A DNA stretch of 6,560 nucleotides from an uncultured bacterium (lineage in GTDB: Bacteria > Bacteroidota > Bacteroidia > CAILMK01): contig CAILMK010000027.1 of assembly GCA_903835275.1 (NCBI GenBank), positions 1 through 6,560 on the forward strand, given 5' to 3'. The position numbers and the translations under genes are program-made. The notes under the pieces were generated by a model, which was given only the letters and a program-made list of their open reading frames with translations, was not told the origin of the DNA and made no database searches. Shown one piece after another: positions 5,190-6,560 of this stretch (within the stretch, counting starts at the first letter, position 1; each line of letters starts with the position of its first letter).

Positions 5190-6560
5190 TTACTGGACGA
5201 TGATCTTTTTCGAGTCAATTTCCTTGCCCACCTTAATTGTGACAAAATAGATTCCGGCATTTAACTTCAATGTGTTTTTATTGAGTAATATCGTGTGTAT
5301 TCCTGTTGGTTGGAATCCGTTTACTATCGTTGCTATTTCAACACCCTTGCTATCATAAATACTGATATTTACATTGAATGATGAAGCTAACTCATAACTT
5401 ATAGTTGTGCTTTCTGAAAAAGGATTCGGCGAAAAACTCCATCTGAATTTATTCTCATTGAAATTGTTATTTATCGCTGAAAAATTGATCAAAACAGTAT
5501 CTGTTTTATTCGCTTTGCATTGGTTTGAATCTCTTACCGAAAGATTGACGATCATCTTTCCAGTATGCTGGAATTTGTGATTGGCAACCGCTGAATCCAC
5601 TGCTGATGTACTATCATTGAAGAACCATAAGTAATATGCGAGCGTACTGTCAGAAGCCTGGAATTTATACTGAAGTCCTGAATGCGTTTCCGTCCAGTTT
5701 GCAGAAGGAGGATTATTAATGGTAATTGTTTTACTGATGCTGTCAGATTTGCCGTATAAAGAGCTTTCGTGCAATGTGACCACATAACTACCGGGTTTGC
5801 TGTATAAATGCGTTGGCGACGCGCTTGCAGAGCTGTCATTGGCTTTTGAACCGGTCGAATCGCCAAAGTTCCAGCGATAAGTGTTTGCATGTAGGCTTGA
5901 ATCCTTGAATTTAACAGTATCTCCAAAGCAAATATTTTTGAAGTTGAAATTAGCCATAGGTGCAAAATGTATGGGCTGTGGTTCGTCAGCTCCGGGAGTT
6001 GAAACATGGTAAGGATACAAGGTATCCCCATAAAAATCATAAGGCGCGTTTTTAAAGGGCAATAGGGAATCAACATTGATACCGGTTCCAATCAGTGAAG
6101 AACCGGAATTGTATGTGTATGCTGACAAATATTTTAGTGAATCAGGGTCAGTAATAGTTCCTGCGCCACCGGGATTTAGCCATGAAGGATTTAAGGTGCT
6201 GCCATATCTTGTGCTGCCAACTATTTCCTGCTTTTCGGAATTCTGCCATGCGGTCAGTGTTTTATATACATTGGAATTATTCATCCAGCGTCTTGAATTT
6301 TTATTTGTGGAGTAATAATTATTCCCCATGAATAAAATATTTGAATCAGCCACCGGATATTTTCCTCCATAGAATTGAACAAAATTATTAGAGTTTTTAC
6401 CGGATAAATAAATATTATTATTGAATGCAAAACAATGTGAATAATGCGCGGTTGAATCTTCCAAAGTTAGTACATACCCTTCTATACCGTTTACAGTGTA
6501 ATTTCCGGCATTGTCCGAGCCGTAAACGGTGTTATTGTACATATAGCAGGAATCCAGTCC
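5190..6560 (-). CDS. T9SS-secreted beta-helix/PKD surface protein (5'-partial)
   Basis: C-terminal 456 codons of a larger secreted protein; the frame is open through the right edge (six codons, GLDSCY, precede the Met at 6542), so that Met is internal and the signal peptide lies outside the window. Numbering from that Met: residues 1 to about 187 are the end of an N/Y/S-rich right-handed beta-helix, closing with YDFYGD (168-173) and PGADE (183-187), a variant of the cap seen in the other large protein. PKD 1 spans about 191-276 (WNFGDS 224-229, THLY 244-247). PKD 2 spans about 277-353 and is degenerate (WFFNDS 306-311). The T9SS type A sorting domain begins near 365 with SPNPF at 371-375 and ends KKIIVQ. 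Likely exported by T9SS and attached to or released from the cell surface; ligand unknown. It resembles the C-terminal plan of the large gene at the left edge. Confidence 0.9.
   Translation of the reverse strand, partial: GLDSCYMYNNTVYGSDNAGNYTVNGIEGYVLTLEDSTAHYSHCFAFNNNIYLSGKNSNNFVQFYGGKYPVADSNILFMGNNYYSTNKNSRRWMNNSNVYKTLTAWQNSEKQEIVGSTRYGSTLNPSWLNPGGAGTITDPDSLKYLSAYTYNSGSSLIGTGINVDSLLPFKNAPYDFYGDTLYPYHVSTPGADEPQPIHFAPMANFNFKNICFGDTVKFKDSSLHANTYRWNFGDSTGSKANDSSASASPTHLYSKPGSYVVTLHESSLYGKSDSISKTITINNPPSANWTETHSGLQYKFQASDSTLAYYLWFFNDSTSAVDSAVANHKFQHTGKMIVNLSVRDSNQCKANKTDTVLINFSAINNNFNENKFRWSFSPNPFSESTTISYELASSFNVNISIYDSKGVEIATIVNGFQPTGIHTILLNKNTLKLNAGIYFVTIKVGKEIDSKKIIVQ

Noticed and set aside
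5176..5194. agtaa / ttact inverted repeat near the convergent stops as a terminator
   Set aside because: The stem is only about 5 AT-rich pairs around a T-rich loop, too weak to call.
5552..6315. 179-codon minus frame and 79-codon plus frame
   Set aside because: Both are shadows of the minus-strand surface protein, whose PKD and sorting motifs are in the chosen frame.
1..6560. CRISPR array, mobile element, tRNA/rRNA or novel defence system
   Set aside because: There are no short spaced direct repeats, transposase or integrase motifs, RNA gene signatures or defence-protein motifs; the repeats present are protein modules in coding sequence.

Overview
The window looks like a chromosomal segment of a Bacteroidota bacterium, order not determinable. 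The evidence is two large secreted proteins that both end in a type A C-terminal sorting domain of the type IX secretion system (T9SS, found in Bacteroidota), PKD modules, moderately AT-rich sequence, weak Shine-Dalgarno use, and one promoter candidate resembling the Bacteroidota TTG / TAnnTTTG pattern.

Layout. Positions 1-4025 (+) hold the 3' part of a giant modular cell-surface or extracellular protein. Its order is: tail of an Ig-like module, fibronectin III-like domain, CARDB-like domain, right-handed parallel beta-helix, second CARDB-like domain, three 79-residue tandem Ig/PKD-like repeats, a diverged fourth module, two PKD domains, T9SS sorting domain. The reading frame is open to the left edge, so the gene starts upstream and the Met at position 42 is internal. 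A strong, probably bidirectional terminator (4051-4082) follows, then a short intergenic region with a perfect 16-bp palindrome. Next is a 147-codon gene of unknown function on the minus strand (4198-4641, GTG start), divergent from a NUDIX hydrolase gene (4713-5177, +) across a 71-bp gap. The NUDIX gene runs tail to tail, 12 bp apart, into a second T9SS surface protein (5190-6560, -). That gene is cut by the right edge and is built as beta-helix, PKD, degenerate PKD, sorting domain.

Functional reading. The outer two genes encode related, modular, probably adhesive or polymer-binding surface proteins that share the same C-terminal plan (beta-helix end cap, paired PKD modules, sorting domain). 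The two inner genes are small cytoplasmic proteins with no evident functional link to them. I see no defence system, mobile element, CRISPR array, tRNA or rRNA. The most notable items are the module duplications inside the large protein, the paralogous C-terminal architecture at the two ends of the window, and the unrecognised 147-aa protein with its candidate promoter.
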